Assembly: GCA_019747095.1 (NCBI GenBank)
Contig: JAIERG010000029.1
Location: forward strand, 1-42,537
DNA from: Caulobacteraceae bacterium
GTDB taxonomy: Bacteria; Pseudomonadota; Alphaproteobacteria; Caulobacterales; Caulobacteraceae
Length of the DNA stretch: 42,537 nucleotides
Reading direction: 5' to 3'
In this document: piece by piece, positions 27,842 through 36,929 of the stretch
Numbering within the stretch: the first letter of the stretch is position 1
How the letters are laid out: each line of letters starts with the position of its first letter
The notes under the pieces: generated by a model
What the model saw: only the letters and a program-made list of their open reading frames with translations
The model's database searches: none
What the model was told of the DNA's origin: nothing
Made by a program: the position numbers and the translations under genes

Positions 27842-29004
27842 GCGCTTCTTCCTAGACCGGTCTCGCGCAGCTGTCGAAGCGCGCGGTGGATGGGGACGGG
27901 CGGTTTTCCGGTCAGGATACGCGCCTTGTCCAGCGTCGTGCTCCGTCCTGCGTAGAAGCGCCGCACCAGCGGTTCGCGCAGGCTGTAGAAGCGGCGCATG
28001 ACGCTCCAGCGCTTCGACGGCTCGGCGGCGCGGAACAGCATGCGGTCCAGCAAGCGGTAGAAGGCGCGGTCGGCCCAGATCTTCTTGGAGTGGCCTTCCA
28101 GCAGGGTCCGGAGCCCGGCCGAAGACAAGTCGTCGGCCCCGGCCACCAGTCGCGCCGTCGCGACGGCATCAAGGAGGGAGTAGCCCGTCGTGGGGTGAAA
28201 CAGCGCCGCCGACAGGCCGGCGCGGGCGACCGGCGGCCCTTCTGCCCAGAAGGCGTCGATGTCGCCGTCCAGGGCGATGGGCAGGACGCCCTCCTCCTCG
28301 TCGACGACCGCCTCGACCGTCCAGCCCCGCGAGCGGATGTAGTCATCGATCCGTCTACGGATGATGTCGCGATCCAGACGAGGGCCGTCGACATAATAGG
28401 TGTCCTCGACCAGTACCGTGCGCTCATCGAAGGGCAGCAGGTAAACGAAGCGATAGGCGTCGCCCTGGGCCACCGTGGCGTCCATGATGGTCGGGCGTGT
28501 CAGGCCGTGGGGTTCCGTCAGCTTGACGGTGCGGCCCAGGAACAGCTGCCAACCGAGGTCGAGGTGAGGGGTCGGCGAAGGGCCTCGGGCATCGATCACG
28601 CCGCGCGCCCGGATCACGCTCTGGTCGGCGAGGGTGACGGCGTCAGGCGCGACCACGACCGCCTCTCCCTGGATCAGCCGGTCGCCTAGCAGCGGCGCTA
28701 CCGCGTCGTGCAGGCCCTGCGACGTCATGCTGTTGTAGGGCGTCCCCAGAGAGCGACTGAGGCCCGGGAAGTAGATCTCGTACCCGCCTTCCCAGCGGTG
28801 CGGTGTGGCCGGCGCGATCCAGGCGCGGTCCTCGGCCGAGATGTCGCCGTCGAAGAAGGACCAGGTGTGCTTACCACCGAGACGGCCGTCGCGCTCGATC
28901 ACGACGACCTTGAGCTCCGGCCGGTCAAGCGCCAGCCGCCACGCGATCAGGCTGGAGGCCAGGCCGCCGCCGACGAGGATCAGATCAGGGTCGCCTGAGG
29001 CCAT
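27838..29004 (-). CDS. crtY: Lycopene beta-cyclase CrtY
   Basis: DLILVGGGLASSLIAWRL...KHTWSFFDGDIS...GVIDARGPS...FHPTTGYSLLDAVATARL. Confidence 0.96.
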   Translation of the reverse strand: MASGDPDLILVGGGLASSLIAWRLALDRPELKVVVIERDGRLGGKHTWSFFDGDISAEDRAWIAPATPHRWEGGYEIYFPGLSRSLGTPYNSMTSQGLHDAVAPLLGDRLIQGEAVVVAPDAVTLADQSVIRARGVIDARGPSPTPHLDLGWQLFLGRTVKLTEPHGLTRPTIMDATVAQGDAYRFVYLLPFDERTVLVEDTYYVDGPRLDRDIIRRRIDDYIRSRGWTVEAVVDEEEGVLPIALDGDIDAFWAEGPPVARAGLSAALFHPTTGYSLLDAVATARLVAGADDLSSAGLRTLLEGHSKKIWADRAFYRLLDRMLFRAAEPSKRWSVMRRFYSLREPLVRRFYAGRSTTLDKARILTGKPPVPIHRALRQLRETGLGRSA

Positions 29005-29021
29005 AGCCGACCCTTAGAGGC

Positions 29022-29053
29022 AAAAGGGCCCCGAGGCGACTGCGCCGGAGCCC
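29022..29053 (-). terminator. Terminator/attenuator-like hairpin immediately upstream of crtY
   Basis: Minus strand: GGGCTCCGGCGCAGTCGCCTCGGGGCCC-TTTT, between the PPC-repeat gene stop and the crtY start. Confidence 0.7.
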
Positions 29054-29074
29054 TTCTGCATCATTTCGGCTGCC

Positions 29075-30943
29075 TTATTCGCGCGGCTCGATCGTCAGGG
29101 CATAGGCTCCCGACTGGCCCGGCGCAAAGCTGCGGGCCCGGATGATGTAGTCCCCATCTTCCTCGACCGACCAGTCGACCTTGGCATGGGTGTCCGACAA
29201 ACCATCGTCGTCAGAGACCACGGTCATCCAGCTCCCGTCCTGATCGCGACCGATGTCGATGAAGGTGTCGAACTCGTTCGAGACCATGGTCAGCCGCAGC
29301 TTGTCACCCGCCTTCACGCTGATGCGATAGGCGTCATAGAAGCTGCCGTCCTCGGCGATGGCGTCATCCTCGCCGAGCGTCCCGCGCGCGGTCGCGCCGA
29401 CGATGATGCTGCCAGGAGCAGGCTGAGGTCCGCGGTCGATAAGCTCGAGCGAGTACAGGCCGTCGGCGTCGGTGAACAGCGGGCCGGCACGCAAGATGAA
29501 ATCGCCGGTCGAGGGCAGGATGTAGTTCAGGCGCGAATCCGTGCCCTCGCCGAGCCCGTCATCGTCGCTGGCAAGCGCGTAGAAGTCGCCCTCAGGGCTG
29601 CCAATCTGAAGGAAGGTATCGAAATCGCCGGAGCGCATGATGACCTGGATCCGGTTGCCCTCCTGTCCCGAGATGCGGAAGGCATCGAAGCCGCGGTTGT
29701 CATCATCCCGGGGATCGTCGCTCGAAATCTCTCCCTGGATCGTCGCGCCGAAGGCCAGTGGCGTTGGGGCCGGGTCAGGGGCGGCCTCGGTCAAACCGAT
29801 CTCATAGTCTCCACGGCCATCCTCGGCGAAGCCGCGCGCATGGATCGTATAGAGGCCGTCTTCCAGCAGGGTGTAGGTCAGGCGCGAGTTCGTCCCCTCG
29901 CCTGCCCCGTCGTCGTCGGAGTCGACCACATACTGGCCGCCCCCCTCGCCTGCGTAGAGGTCGAGCCAGGTATCGAACGCGTCGGAACTCATGGTCACGA
30001 TGACCCGCTGCCCCGCCCGGCCCTCGAAGGTGTAGCCGTCAGCGATCTGGCCAGCATCATTCTGGCCATCACCGTCGGCGAGTTCGCCCGAGATAGTCGC
30101 GCCGAAACCGATCGGCTGCACCGACATCGGCGGCGGCCCCTCTTCGATGCCGATCGTATAGGCTCCGGTCTGGTTCCCGCTCAAAGGGGCCGCACGGATC
30201 AGGTACTCGCCGTCTGCGGGTGCCGTGAACACCAGATAAGAGTTCAGGTCACCGCCGCCCGGCCGATCATCATTCGCCGCCAGCTCTTCCCAGAGCCCGC
30301 TCAGGGCCATACCGCCGACCCGGACGATGGGATCAAACGCATCGCTCTGAAGCGTCACGGCGATCCGGTCGCCCTCACGCGCGGTGATGCTGTAGGCGTC
30401 GTAAAGGTAGCTGGAGAACTGATCCGCGCCGTCGTGCTCAGGATCAGCGTCCGAGATGTCACCGTCAATGGTCGAGCCGAGACGGATCGGGGTCGGAGCC
30501 GGTGGAGGCGGCGCCGGGCCGCGGTCGATGACTTTCAGAGTATAGTCACCCCCGTCGAGGCCACCGAGCGTCCTCGCTCGCAGCATATAGGTGCCGTCTT
30601 CGGTGACGGTGAAACGCAGACGTGAGTTCAGCCCCTCTCCGAGGCCGTCATCATCGGCGGCCAGAACCTCTTCGCTGCCCTCCAGCATAAGCTCCAGAAA
30701 GCTGTCGAACGCGTCCGAGCGCATGGTGAACTCCAGCCGTTGACCGGCCGAAGCGTTGATCGAGTACAGGTCGTAGACGTATTGACCCATGTCCATATCG
30801 TCGACGCGCGCATCATCCTGCGTCAGGGTGCCGGACACGTCCTGGTCGAGCCGAAGCGGCGTAGCATCCTGGGCCAGGGCGGAGCCTGCCGAGGCGAACA
30901 GCGCCAGCGCGCTGACTGTGGCGGTGATGGTCGATCGGCGCAT
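29075..30943 (-). CDS. Secreted protein with five tandem pre-peptidase C-terminal (PPC)-like domains
   Basis: Signal peptide MRRSTITATVSALALFASAGSALAQ; five repeats of the form [TP]xxxGxxxxGxxxxxD...YxxxAxxGxRxxxTMxSDxFDTxLxL...DDDGxGEGxNSRLxYxxxExGxYxxRAR. Confidence 0.85.
   Translation of the reverse strand: MRRSTITATVSALALFASAGSALAQDATPLRLDQDVSGTLTQDDARVDDMDMGQYVYDLYSINASAGQRLEFTMRSDAFDSFLELMLEGSEEVLAADDDGLGEGLNSRLRFTVTEDGTYMLRARTLGGLDGGDYTLKVIDRGPAPPPPAPTPIRLGSTIDGDISDADPEHDGADQFSSYLYDAYSITAREGDRIAVTLQSDAFDPIVRVGGMALSGLWEELAANDDRPGGGDLNSYLVFTAPADGEYLIRAAPLSGNQTGAYTIGIEEGPPPMSVQPIGFGATISGELADGDGQNDAGQIADGYTFEGRAGQRVIVTMSSDAFDTWLDLYAGEGGGQYVVDSDDDGAGEGTNSRLTYTLLEDGLYTIHARGFAEDGRGDYEIGLTEAAPDPAPTPLAFGATIQGEISSDDPRDDDNRGFDAFRISGQEGNRIQVIMRSGDFDTFLQIGSPEGDFYALASDDDGLGEGTDSRLNYILPSTGDFILRAGPLFTDADGLYSLELIDRGPQPAPGSIIVGATARGTLGEDDAIAEDGSFYDAYRISVKAGDKLRLTMVSNEFDTFIDIGRDQDGSWMTVVSDDDGLSDTHAKVDWSVEEDGDYIIRARSFAPGQSGAYALTIEPRE
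29080..30870 (-). repeat. Five-fold tandem PPC domain repeat in coding sequence
   Basis: Repeat starts in the protein: TPLRLDQDVSG, TPIRLGSTIDG, QPIGFGATISG, TPLAFGATIQG, GSIIVGATARG, each about 115-125 aa. Coordinates approximate. Confidence 0.75.
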
Positions 30944-31026
30944 GGTTTCCCCCGTTGTGCGTAGGCAACATAGACGCCGTTCCACGACGTCTGTAAATCG
31001 CCGCTGACCCTTCGGATTCTGACGAG

Positions 31027-31971
31027 ATGGAGCCCTCCGTGGCCCACAATGATGCGCGCGCCCGACTGATCGACGGAAAGGCCTTTGCCTCCGGTCTGGT
31101 GGAGCGTGTCGCCGCTGCTGCGGGGCGACTGGAGCGAGATCATGGGGTCAAGCCCGGCCTGGCCGTCGTCATCGTCGGCGAGGATCCAGCCAGCCAGATC
31201 TATGTCCGGAACAAGGGCGAGACCACGGCGCGCGCAGGCATGCGATCAGACACCTTCCGGCTTGCCGAGACGACATCACAAGCCGAGCTTCTCACGCTCA
31301 TTGCTGACCTGAACGCCGATTCCGGCCTTCACGGTATCCTTGTCCAGCTGCCTCTACCCGCTCACATCGATACCTCCGCCGTGCTAGGTGCCATCGATCC
31401 GGACAAGGACGTGGACGGCTTCCATGTCGTCAACGCCGGGAGACTTGCCGTTGGCCTGCCTGGCCTGGTCCCCTGCACGCCGCTCGGGTCAGTGATGCTG
31501 CTGAAGGATACGTTGGGCGATCTGTCGGGCCTTAACGCCGTGATCGTCGGCCGATCCACTATCGTCGGCAAACCGATGGCTCAGTTGCTGCTGGCCGAGA
31601 ACTGCACTGTAACCGTGGCCCACTCGCGCAGCCGCGACCTGCCCGCGCTCTGCCGTTCGGCCGACATCCTGGTCGCGGCGGTCGGCCGCCCCGAGATGAT
31701 CAAGGGGGACTGGATCAAGCCGGGCGCGACGGTCATCGACGTCGGCATCAACCGGGTGCCGTCGGCTGATGCAGTCAAGGCGGCGGAGGGCAGGACCCGG
31801 GTCGTCGGCGACGTCGCCTTTGCTGAGGCGGTCGATGTAGCCCAGGCGATCACACCCGTCCCGGGCGGTGTCGGGCCCATGACCATCGCCTGCCTGCTGG
31901 CCAACACCTACACCGCCGCCTGCCGCGCGACGGGCGTTGCGCCGGAACCGCTCGACGCAAGGGATGCTTGA
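31027..31971 (+). CDS. folD: Bifunctional methylenetetrahydrofolate dehydrogenase/cyclohydrolase FolD
   Basis: [23 protein letters not shown]...[12 protein letters not shown]...[14 protein letters not shown]...[11 protein letters not shown]...[18 protein letters not shown]...[18 protein letters not shown]. Confidence 0.97.
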   Translation: MEPSVAHNDARARLIDGKAFASGLVERVAAAAGRLERDHGVKPGLAVVIVGEDPASQIYVRNKGETTARAGMRSDTFRLAETTSQAELLTLIADLNADSGLHGILVQLPLPAHIDTSAVLGAIDPDKDVDGFHVVNAGRLAVGLPGLVPCTPLGSVMLLKDTLGDLSGLNAVIVGRSTIVGKPMAQLLLAENCTVTVAHSRSRDLPALCRSADILVAAVGRPEMIKGDWIKPGATVIDVGINRVPSADAVKAAEGRTRVVGDVAFAEAVDVAQAITPVPGGVGPMTIACLLANTYTAACRATGVAPEPLDARDA

Positions 31972-32036
31972 AGAGGTGTCATGTTGCGACGATAGTCTGA
32001 CCTAGCGTCCGGCTGGGACGGCTCAGGGGGGTTTTC

Positions 32037-32726
32037 ATGGCTCGCGGTTCGCATCGTCTTGTCGTCACCTTGGGGATCCTGGCCGTGGGCCAGGGCGTGG
32101 CGGCCTGTGGCTACAACGATATTCCGACCAAGCAGGAGCGGGCCGAGGCGGCCTGGGCCGATGTCCAGAGCCAGTACCAACGCCGTGCTGACCTGATCCC
32201 CAATCTGGTCGCCACAGTGCAAGCTGCGGGAATTCAGGAGCGCACAACCCTTACAGAGGTGATCGAGGCGCGGAACGCCGCCGTTGCCACCCCACTGACC
32301 GCCGAGCAGCTCAGCGATCCGGCGGCGGTGCAGGCGTTCGTCAATGCCCAGGGCCGCGTGACCGCGGGCGTCCGTTCGCTGGGTGTCCTGGTCGAGGCCT
32401 ATCCTCAGTTGCGGGCCAACGAGAACTTCCTGAACCTGCAGTCCCAGCTGGAAGGCACGGAAAACCGGATCACCATCGCTCGGCGCGACTACAACGAGGC
32501 TGTCCGCGACTACAACACAAGCCTGCGAACCTTCCCGACGGTGATCTGGGCCAACACGGTCTTCTCGGGCGAGGAGCCGATGCAACTGTTTAACGCCACT
32601 GATGAGGCCCAGTCGGCACCGCGTGTCGAGTTCAACATGAACGGCGCGGCCACTCAGGCCACCAATGCCGTGCCTGGCGGCGGCTCAGCCAACGTCACGC
32701 CCGGATCGACGCCGCCGTCACAGTGA
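32037..32726 (+). CDS. LemA family protein (lipoprotein-like N-terminus)
   Basis: KQERAEAAWADVQSQYQRRADLIPNLVATVQAAGIQERTTLTEVIEARNAA...LRANENFLNLQSQLEGTENRITIARRDYNEAVRDYNTSLRTFPTVIWA. Confidence 0.95.
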   Translation: MARGSHRLVVTLGILAVGQGVAACGYNDIPTKQERAEAAWADVQSQYQRRADLIPNLVATVQAAGIQERTTLTEVIEARNAAVATPLTAEQLSDPAAVQAFVNAQGRVTAGVRSLGVLVEAYPQLRANENFLNLQSQLEGTENRITIARRDYNEAVRDYNTSLRTFPTVIWANTVFSGEEPMQLFNATDEAQSAPRVEFNMNGAATQATNAVPGGGSANVTPGSTPPSQ

Positions 32727-33550
32727 CCCTCATCGCCCGGACCCGCTTGATCCCGGCCGTGCGGGTCGCGGCATTTTTCTTCATGGCGTCGCTAACCGCG
32801 CTTGCGGGTGGTGCCATCGCGCAACCGACCTTTCCGTCGCTGAGCGGTCGGGTGGTCGATCAGGCTCGTTTGCTGACGGATGCCAAAGAGGCCGAGATCG
32901 CCGCCAAGCTCGAAGCGCTGGAGGCCGATACCAGCGACCTGCTGGTCGTCGTTACCGTCGACAGTCTTCAGGGCTTGGAGATCGAGGATTACGGCTACCA
33001 GCTGGGACGGGCCTGGGGCATCGGACAACAAAACGAGGACAATGGCGTCCTGCTCATCGTCGCACCCAATGAGCGCAAGGTGAGGATCGAGGTGGGATAC
33101 GGCCTGGAGCCCATTCTCACGGACGCCCTGTCCAATCAGATCATTCAGAACGAGATCTTGCCGCCGTTCCGCGAGGGCGGGTTCGAGCGCGGCATCACTG
33201 CCGGCGTCGATGCCATCGACACCCAGCTGAGGCTGGACCCCGCCGAGGCCCAAGCTCGGGCCGCAGCTGCTGAACCGACCGAGCCTGAGCTACCGGCATA
33301 CCCCGCAACGATCATCACGCTCATCTTCCTCTTCCTGTTCGTGAGCATCTTGCGCGCCGTGGGCAGCGGCGGCCGTCGGCGCCGTCGGCGCGACGGGCTG
33401 GACCCCGTCCTTGTGTGGACTGCGGCGGACGTCCTGGGCAGGTCCGGCCGGGACCGCTCCGGTGGGGGGTCGGATTGGGGCGGCGGGTTCGGCGGCTTTT
33501 CTGGCGGGGGTGGAAGTTTCGGAGGCGGGGGAGCGTCAGGAGGATGGTAA
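32723..33550 (+). CDS. TPM domain-containing (YgcG-like) membrane protein
   Basis: FPSLSGRVVDQARLLTDAKEAEIAAKLEALEADTSDLLVVVTVDSLQGLEIEDYGYQLGRAWGIGQQNEDNGVLLIVAPNERKVRIEVGYGLE; Gly-rich C-terminus. GTGA overlap with the lemA stop. Confidence 0.93.
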   Translation: MTLIARTRLIPAVRVAAFFFMASLTALAGGAIAQPTFPSLSGRVVDQARLLTDAKEAEIAAKLEALEADTSDLLVVVTVDSLQGLEIEDYGYQLGRAWGIGQQNEDNGVLLIVAPNERKVRIEVGYGLEPILTDALSNQIIQNEILPPFREGGFERGITAGVDAIDTQLRLDPAEAQARAAAAEPTEPELPAYPATIITLIFLFLFVSILRAVGSGGRRRRRRDGLDPVLVWTAADVLGRSGRDRSGGGSDWGGGFGGFSGGGGSFGGGGASGGW

Positions 33551-34236
33551 GGGCAATCTCACAGGCCGACCACGCGCGGATCTCCGCTGCCATCCAGGCC
33601 GCCGAAGCGAACACGTCAGGCGAGATTTTCTGCGTACTCGCCCGTCAAGTCTCGACCTATCGGGACATCAGCCTGCTCTGGGCGGCCGGCGCGGCCTTTG
33701 TCTTGCCGTTGGCGCTTATTCCATTTGGCTTTGAAGCCTCCTGGATACCGGGCATCTCTTCGGGCTGGGACGCTGCGCATCTGGCGGGCCAGGGAACGGA
33801 GAAAAGCCAGTCGCTGGCGGCTTACGCTCTCGTGCAGGCCGCGATCTTTATCTTCGCCTACGCAGCCTTGCGGCTTCCAACCCCGAAAAGACTCTTCACG
33901 CCCAGATCGATCCGCCGCGCCCGGGTCCGCAAGGCCGCCCTTCATCAGTTTCTTGCCCATGGTCTCCATGTGACCGAAGCAAGGACAGGGGTGCTGCTCT
34001 TTGCAGCGCTCGAAGATCACCAGGTCGAGGTTATCGCGGACAGCGGGATTCACTCACGGGTCGACGAAACTGTCTGGGCTGAAGCGGTCGAGGCGCTGAC
34101 AGCCGGTTTGAAGGCTCAACGGCCCGCGGATGGATTCGAGGCCGCCATAGGGCTGGTAGGCGGCGTTCTCGCCGAGCATTTTCCGCCCCGCCCCCGCAAT
34201 CCGAACGAGATCGCAGACCGGCTGGTCGAAATCTGA
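33544..34236 (+). CDS. TPM domain-containing membrane protein
   Basis: ISAAIQAAEANTSGEIFCVLARQVSTYRDISLLWAAGAAFVLP...LHVTEARTGVLLFAALEDHQVEVIADSGI. Overlaps the upstream gene end. Confidence 0.88.
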   Translation: MVRAISQADHARISAAIQAAEANTSGEIFCVLARQVSTYRDISLLWAAGAAFVLPLALIPFGFEASWIPGISSGWDAAHLAGQGTEKSQSLAAYALVQAAIFIFAYAALRLPTPKRLFTPRSIRRARVRKAALHQFLAHGLHVTEARTGVLLFAALEDHQVEVIADSGIHSRVDETVWAEAVEALTAGLKAQRPADGFEAAIGLVGGVLAEHFPPRPRNPNEIADRLVEI

Positions 34237-34277
34237 TCTCTGCCGGTCGCCAAGACCTGACAAATGGCTTAGCGCCT

Positions 34278-35021
34278 TTGGCCGTGCGGCTCATCACCTA
34301 CAATGTGCATCGATGTGTCGGCGTGGACCGGCGCTTGGACATTGACCGCATCGCCGCGGTCATCGCGGAACACGAGCCGGACATCGTCTGCCTTCAGGAA
34401 CTCGACGTCGGTCGGGCCAGGACCGGAGGGGTCGATCAGGCTCGCGGCATCGCCGACCGGCTATCGATGGCGGTGCGGTTCCATGCCGCCATGCGGATCG
34501 AAGCGGAAGAGTATGGTGACGCCATCCTGACGCGCTGGCCCGAGCGATTGATCCGGGCGGGGGCACTACCGACGGTGCAAGGCATTCCGGGGCTGGAGCC
34601 ACGCGGGGCGTTGTGGGTCAGGATAGAGATCGAAGGCGTCGAGCTGAACGTCATCAACACTCACTTGGGCCTCGTTCCTCGCGAACAGAGGCTTCAGGCG
34701 GCTGCACTGGTCGGCAAGGACTGGATCGGGCATCCGGAGTGCGTGGGGCCGACGATTCTGGCCGGCGACTTCAACGCGACGTCGATCACCCGCCCCTATC
34801 AGACGATCACCCGCAAGTTGGCGGACTGCCAGCGTCAACTTGGCCTGAAACCATCGCTGAAGACGTTTCCGTCGGGCTTTCCGGCCATCCGCATCGACCA
34901 TGTCTTCGTAACGGCGCACGTGCGGGTGACGGGGGTGAAGGCCCCCTTCTCGCCACTTTCACGAATGGCGTCAGATCACCTGCCTCTGGTGATTGATTTT
35001 GAGATTCAACCCGGGACTTGA
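34278..35021 (+). CDS. Endonuclease/exonuclease/phosphatase family protein
   Basis: VRLITYNVHRCVGVDRRLDIDRIAAVIAEHEPDIVCLQELDVG...NVINTHLGL...ILAGDFNATS...RIDHVFVT...SDHLPLVIDFEI. TTG or GTG (34284) start. Confidence 0.92.
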   Translation: MAVRLITYNVHRCVGVDRRLDIDRIAAVIAEHEPDIVCLQELDVGRARTGGVDQARGIADRLSMAVRFHAAMRIEAEEYGDAILTRWPERLIRAGALPTVQGIPGLEPRGALWVRIEIEGVELNVINTHLGLVPREQRLQAAALVGKDWIGHPECVGPTILAGDFNATSITRPYQTITRKLADCQRQLGLKPSLKTFPSGFPAIRIDHVFVTAHVRVTGVKAPFSPLSRMASDHLPLVIDFEIQPGT

Positions 35022-36475
35022 GGCCTCTGGGAGCGATTTCGTCGCTTCCATGGACGCCAGGCGTCAGCCGGAGAAATGGGATCGCCGATCTGGAACTCGG
35101 CGACTGTTCGCTCGACCACGGAGGGTGGTGTAGCGCCCAGCGGGGTCAGTCGGCCGCTTTCGAAATGTCTCATCGCCTTGCCCGTCGACCCGAGGGAGTC
35201 CTCGGTTGCCGAGAATTCGGCGACAGACGTGCCGATGAAATGCGCGATCGTCCGGTGACGAAAGCGACGGATTGTCTCCCAGCTCTCACGCGTGTGAGGG
35301 GCGACGGCCACATCGCATTCTGTGTCGAGCCCCAAGGATCGGTTGTTCAGGTTCGTGGACCCGATTCGAAGGATACGATCATCGACGATGGTCACCTTGG
35401 AATGGACGATGATGGGGTTGCCGCCCTTCGTATTCGGGCTGAATGCGAAAAATCGGTCGTGACAGTCCGCGCTCTCCAGGCGATACAGGACCTCGGCTCG
35501 GGCGGTATCCATGGTCAGGCTGTCAAACCAGCTCGGACTGCGTCCTGTGGATACAAGCACAACCTCAGGGCCGTCGGGCTCAGCGAGTCTTTCGGCCAGG
35601 GCAGCCGCGACGACCGGCGAGGTAAAGTACTGATTTTCGAGATAGATGAGCCTTCTCGCCTGGCGGATCGCCTCAAGATGGAGGCGCTCGTTTTCGCGAA
35701 CCTCAGCTCGTCCTCCGTAGCGCGGTTCCGTTCGCGCGATGCCGACGGGCACATCCCGAAAGTCCGGCTCGAGGCCGTCGGGCCAGGGATCGAGCCCGTG
35801 AGGATCCGGAATTGTCCGCTCCCAGGTCGCCTTGAACCAGCGCTCGCGGGCCAGATCACCAAGAGCTCGTGCTGCGGGTCCGTCCATGACGCACATCGTC
35901 TCATGTCGCGGCGGCGACATGGCTCCTGAAGGCATGGATCTCCGGGGATCCCAGTCAGAATGGGCTTCGGAGTCCCACCGATCCGTCGAGATGTCTCCGC
36001 CGCCACAGAAGGCGACCGCGTCATCGATGACGACGACCTTTTGATGATGACACGCTCCGAGTGGCCCGGGTTGATCCAGCCGGAACTCGACCATCCGTTT
36101 GCGAAACCAGCCCTGCGCCCGATGGGGATAAAAGCCCTGTGACGCCGCAATCAGGAGCGGCGACTTCCAGATCAGCAGCCGCACGTCCAGCTCGGGTCGG
36201 GTCTTCACGAGCATGCGCAGCTGGTGGCCAATCTCGGCCTGTCGGTCGCCAGGTCGTGTCTCGGGATCAAGTCGGGTTCGCGGGTCGAACTGCCAGCCCA
36301 GAATGACCACTGACCGCCTCGCCTTGGACAGCGCCGATGCGAGTGCATCGAAGTAGGCCTCATTCTCCATGAGGATCGCCAGTCGGCCGGCCGGCTCGAT
36401 GCGCCAGCAGGTATCGCCCGGCGTCAGCACGCTCGACGGGTCCAGGGCCGGTCGGGGATCGGCCTCCTGCGGCAT
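35006..36475 (-). CDS. Phospholipase D family protein (cardiolipin-synthase/PLD-like)
   Basis: Two HKD motifs: HHQKVVVIDDAVAFCGGGDIS and HSKVTIVDDRILRIGSTNLNNRSLG. Confidence 0.92.
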   Translation of the reverse strand: MPQEADPRPALDPSSVLTPGDTCWRIEPAGRLAILMENEAYFDALASALSKARRSVVILGWQFDPRTRLDPETRPGDRQAEIGHQLRMLVKTRPELDVRLLIWKSPLLIAASQGFYPHRAQGWFRKRMVEFRLDQPGPLGACHHQKVVVIDDAVAFCGGGDISTDRWDSEAHSDWDPRRSMPSGAMSPPRHETMCVMDGPAARALGDLARERWFKATWERTIPDPHGLDPWPDGLEPDFRDVPVGIARTEPRYGGRAEVRENERLHLEAIRQARRLIYLENQYFTSPVVAAALAERLAEPDGPEVVLVSTGRSPSWFDSLTMDTARAEVLYRLESADCHDRFFAFSPNTKGGNPIIVHSKVTIVDDRILRIGSTNLNNRSLGLDTECDVAVAPHTRESWETIRRFRHRTIAHFIGTSVAEFSATEDSLGSTGKAMRHFESGRLTPLGATPPSVVERTVAEFQIGDPISPADAWRPWKRRNRSQRPQVPG

Positions 36476-36642
36476 GTTCGGTGACTCCCCTGTCCAGAGC
36501 AGGCGCACCCCGGCAACATGACGACGCCCGGGCGGCTCTTCCGTTCCATGCGCCTGTGCCCCGGTCAACGGCACCCAGCGTCGCTGCATTGTCCGGTTCG
36601 CTGAAATCAGGCATAAGGGCGGCCTTCGCTCAGGAGACGAAC

Positions 36643-36822
36643 GTGCAGGCGCTGATTGAACTGCTTGCCGGCTTCATCATCATGCTGGCGACCGCCGCCC
36701 TGGCGCAGTTCGGGGTGTCGCTGGATCGGCCTGCCGAGCCTCAGCCGGAAGTCCGCCGTGTCGTGGACTGTGCCCCTTCAGCCTCTGTCGCTGCCGCGGC
36801 TGAAACGCCCGGCGACTGCTGA
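36643..36822 (+). CDS. Possible small single-TM protein upstream of the tipN-like gene
   Basis: GTG-initiated VQALIELLAGFIIMLATAALAQFGVSLDRPAEPQPEVRRVVDCAPSA... has one hydrophobic helix. No family recognised. Confidence 0.3.
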   Translation: MQALIELLAGFIIMLATAALAQFGVSLDRPAEPQPEVRRVVDCAPSASVAAAAETPGDC

Positions 36823-36929
36823 ATCCTGGCACCTGAATCGCACCCGACGCCTTTCGGGCCGGGGGCTTAGTCGCTAGGGTCCAGCGCTCGCATACGACTG
36901 GCCTCCGCACTCCCGAGAAACCGCGTCCC

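Noticed and set aside
29186-30625. 479-aa plus-strand ORF with internal repetitiveness
   Set aside because: The repetitiveness simply mirrors the five PPC repeats on the minus strand.
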